DNA from: Mesocentrotus franciscanus
Lineage: Eukaryota; Echinodermata; Echinoidea; Camarodonta; Strongylocentrotidae
DNA length: 64,000 nt
Assembly: GCA_037976565.1 (NCBI GenBank)
Contig: CP137675.1
Span: 13,596,534 to 13,660,533 of the forward strand
Direction: 5' to 3'
The notes beneath the pieces were generated by a model. That model was not told the origin of the DNA. It worked only from the letters and a program-made list of their open reading frames with translations, and made no database searches. Below are positions 61,745 through 64,000 of the stretch, piece after piece. The position numbers and the translations under genes are program-made. Positions within the stretch are counted from its first letter, which is position 1. Every line of letters begins with the position of its first letter.

Positions 61745-61789
<45 letters not shown>

Positions 61790-61790
61790 C
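61733..61790. repeat. (CT)n microsatellite
   Basis: Nearly pure CT for about 55 bp. It is the source of the Ser/Leu run in the 219-codon frame at 61502-62161, which otherwise has no recognised domain. Confidence 0.95.
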
Positions 61791-62688
61791 CCCCTCTATC
61801 TCAAACACTATCACATCATCCTCATCCTCCTCCCCCTCTGCTCTCCTCTGCACCGACCTCTATTATCAACCCCGATGCTTTTATTGTAATTAGAGGCAAG
61901 AGTATAATTTACAACTCTCCCAAATTAGTGGATCGTTGGATTCAATGCTATGGTATTTGTCTCGATTGTCCCACACGGGGGCTCTCCCACGGGCTCCACT
62001 TGATCTCGTCTCAAGTCAGCCATCTTGTTTTGTTTTTTTTGGTATTCCTCAAGTGCATACCACCAGGTTGCTTTGGAATGCCGTCTGCTCGTAAACCAGC
62101 GAATAGAGGGGTTATTCTTGGAAGAAACGGGACAAAAAGAAACCACGACAGGGCAACTTAATAACGACAAAAAAATAAAACATAAGAAATAATTTTACCG
62201 ACCATCATGTCTTTTTCTGAGAAGGAAGGGCTGAATCACAAACAACTTTAATTCGGTTCTCCCTTACTCTATCACGCCTAGAGGATTAGATGAATGTTTA
62301 AACGAGCCAACTTTGACAGAAACGACCTTTTACTAGATTTAGCATCTCAATCAATGTATCTAAACTGTATACAGTTTCATCCAGTTATAAAGAAGATAAG
62401 GTATATCGTTGAAACTATGAGGCAGTTTGAAATGTTTACATTATGCCTTTTACATAACATCTTCAACAACATTGAAAACTTACAAGAAAGATTTATACGG
62501 CTATTTATGATACGTGGTATTTCAATGTGCTTTATGTTACAATTAAATCATGGTGATCAAAAGACGGATTTCAAAATATAAAGACAGTTAAAAAGCTTTT
62601 GATAAAAATCAACCATAGTTATCTTAATAATGTTCTAAACTTTCTGACAATGTTCTTATACTTCAGTGCATTTACACACGTATATTTA
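61791..62688. other. non-coding stretch
   Basis: On the minus strand CAAGATGGCTGAC (ATG at 62021-62023) opens a 32-codon frame, MADLRRDQVEPVGEPPCG, ending at 61925. It has the same start context as the frames at 10322 and 43181. Not called as a gene. Confidence 0.35.
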
Positions 62689-62985
62689 TGACACCTGGGG
62701 GGTGTTTCACAAAGACTAAGATCGACTTTAAGTTGGACTTAAGTATAACAGGCCGTTCGTGCCATTGTTTGCTCTCACCATTATGATCTTTAGATAATAT
62801 TTTGTCCTTCAATAATGAATTATCAAAAAGTGTAAGTTTTGTAGATTTTTCACCATGATTTGTATGTCCCTTGAGAGACCAATGCCAGTAAGTAATGATA
62901 GCAAACAATGGCATGAACGGCCTGCTATACTTAAGTCCAACTTAAAGTCGATCTTAGTCTTTGTGAAACACCCCCAGAGGTGTCA
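62689..62985. mobile_element. 297-bp foldback element with arms of about 93 bp
   Basis: The left arm 62689-62783 and right arm 62893-62985 are inverted repeats with only a handful of differences. They start TGACACCT, pass through GGGTGTTTCACAAAGACTAA and GATCGACTTTAAGTTGGACT, and end ATGCCATTGTTTGCT or a close variant. The 109-bp centre is unique. Two overlapping frames on opposite strands share the peptide KQWHERP...LKSNLKSILVFVKHP only because of the inverted repeat. No transposase. High arm identity suggests recent insertion or arm homogenisation. Confidence 0.9.
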
Positions 62986-64000
62986 ACATCCTGAAAGGGA
63001 GCGTGAAATCAACGTTTTATGTCAAGGGGTGGAGCAGTTTTAACTATGTTTCCAAAATGAGTTTCATACCATACCTGAGATCACATATCGATCTCGTTTA
63101 ATATGATCTGTATGAAATACTATGAATGAAAAGGTGTTTTTTTTTAAACAAGAGTAGAATAACATATTGCATCTCATATATAAACTACTAATACAGAGTA
63201 CACAACAAAAGATACCCTACAGATTGTTCGAACTACGTAGTACTTAAAGGGTGATCTCTTATCACAAGTCCATCAACGGCTTGCATTGTCGGCAGGCGTT
63301 TGAAGTAATTATACAGCATTTACACCCCCCCCCCCACAAGAAGGACCTCACAATATGCGGCATTCTCATTGTTAAATGTCAACCATGCTACTCGGATTGG
63401 TGCCGCTTCTTTCCTTCAATTGGTTTTTCCCCACCTTCTAATAAATGCATCATTAGTTCCATAAACCCATTTCAGTTGCAATCGTCACCCTAATCAAATT
63501 ACCCGGACTATCATTGCTCGACCTTTGGCGCTGACGATCCGACACCCCCATCGAATTCATTAAAGGCCAAGTTCAGATCATCCAGCACATTACACATATT
63601 CAAACTATACAATCTCCAAAGCATTGCTCTTTCTGTGGGCTTGACCCAAATAATATACAATCACTCGATCTTTCGTCCGAATGTTATGGTCAAAGTTTCT
63701 TTTTTCTAGATGCTATGCAGCCGATGAGACTAATTTTTCTGATATTTCAAAATGAAAACCGATAAGACAGATGCTGCTTGAACACAAGTTTGAGTTCATA
63801 TAGATTATGAAAACTCTACAGTTGGGACATCTGTAATGCAAGCTATTGTAATTGAACTGAAGTTGAAATGATTAAAAACAGCAAGTCTACTGGAAAGCAT
63901 CTCGAAATGTGAGTTCCAGCAAAATTAACATAATTATACGATAGATTGTAAATAAAGGTAAAAGTTCTTTATCACTATCAGTTGCACAGAAAGCAATATT
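62986..64000. other. non-coding stretch to the window end
   Basis: Contains a C-homopolymer at 63326-63337. No gene, RNA or larger repeat was recognised. Confidence 0.5.

Noticed and set aside
61502..62161. 219-codon frame, the longest in the window
   Set aside because: Its centre is a (CT)n microsatellite that cannot contain stops. The flanks show no domain, and a minus-strand frame overlaps.

Overview
This is an AT-rich (roughly 36% GC by eye) piece of animal nuclear DNA with no confident protein-coding gene. Dense simple repeats, several foldback (MITE-like) elements, tRNA-headed SINEs and a broken Jockey/CR1-like LINE tail point to an invertebrate deuterostome, most likely an echinoderm. 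That assignment rests on remembered resemblance of the GGGCCC-ended and GCGATTGAT-type foldbacks and of one SINE body to sea-urchin-type repeats. It is an inference. All long open frames lie in polypurine/polypyrimidine tracts or look random, so the window reads as intergenic or long-intron sequence.

Layout. 0-8.5 kb: a possible degenerate SINE head, a 214-bp tandem duplication, a foldback between direct repeats (4.3-4.8 kb), the first copy of an unnamed dispersed repeat starting TTAAAGATAAAG (6.3 kb), a triplet microsatellite, a 167-bp tandem duplication, and a cluster of E2F-, E-box- and CCAAT-like sites. 8.5-28 kb: long purine tracts, a candidate short exon on the minus strand with clean splice signals (16.28-16.35 kb), a CAAACCTGT foldback (21 kb), a near-perfect hairpin element (22.7 kb), a 130-bp tandem triplication (24 kb) and a GC-rich patch (25 kb). 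28-43 kb: two opposite-facing copies of a TTAA-ended element (28.1 and 31.2 kb), the first member of an ACCGAC-rich foldback family (33 kb), a C-rich foldback (34 kb), more purine tracts, and a nest at 37.7-38.9 kb made of a LINE remnant, a repeat fragment and two abutting foldbacks. A SINE and a GTTTCACGAA foldback follow. 43-64 kb: a candidate first coding exon (43.18 kb), a SINE of about 340 bp with a LINE-like tail (45.4 kb), a SINE whose head resembles the 7SL/SRP Alu domain (49.6 kb), a local triplication (50.3-50.9 kb), pyrimidine tracts, another SINE (56.6 kb), and a 297-bp foldback with arms of about 93 bp (62.7 kb).

Most supportable content is mobile or repetitive. The observations that most deserve a second look are the 7SL-like SINE head, the five-copy unnamed repeat, the large foldbacks, the candidate exons, the recurrence of CAAAATGGCG and TGACGTCA, and an apparent switch in the strand carrying polypurine tracts between about 41.5 and 47 kb. 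No CRISPR array, rRNA gene, intact tRNA gene or virus was seen.
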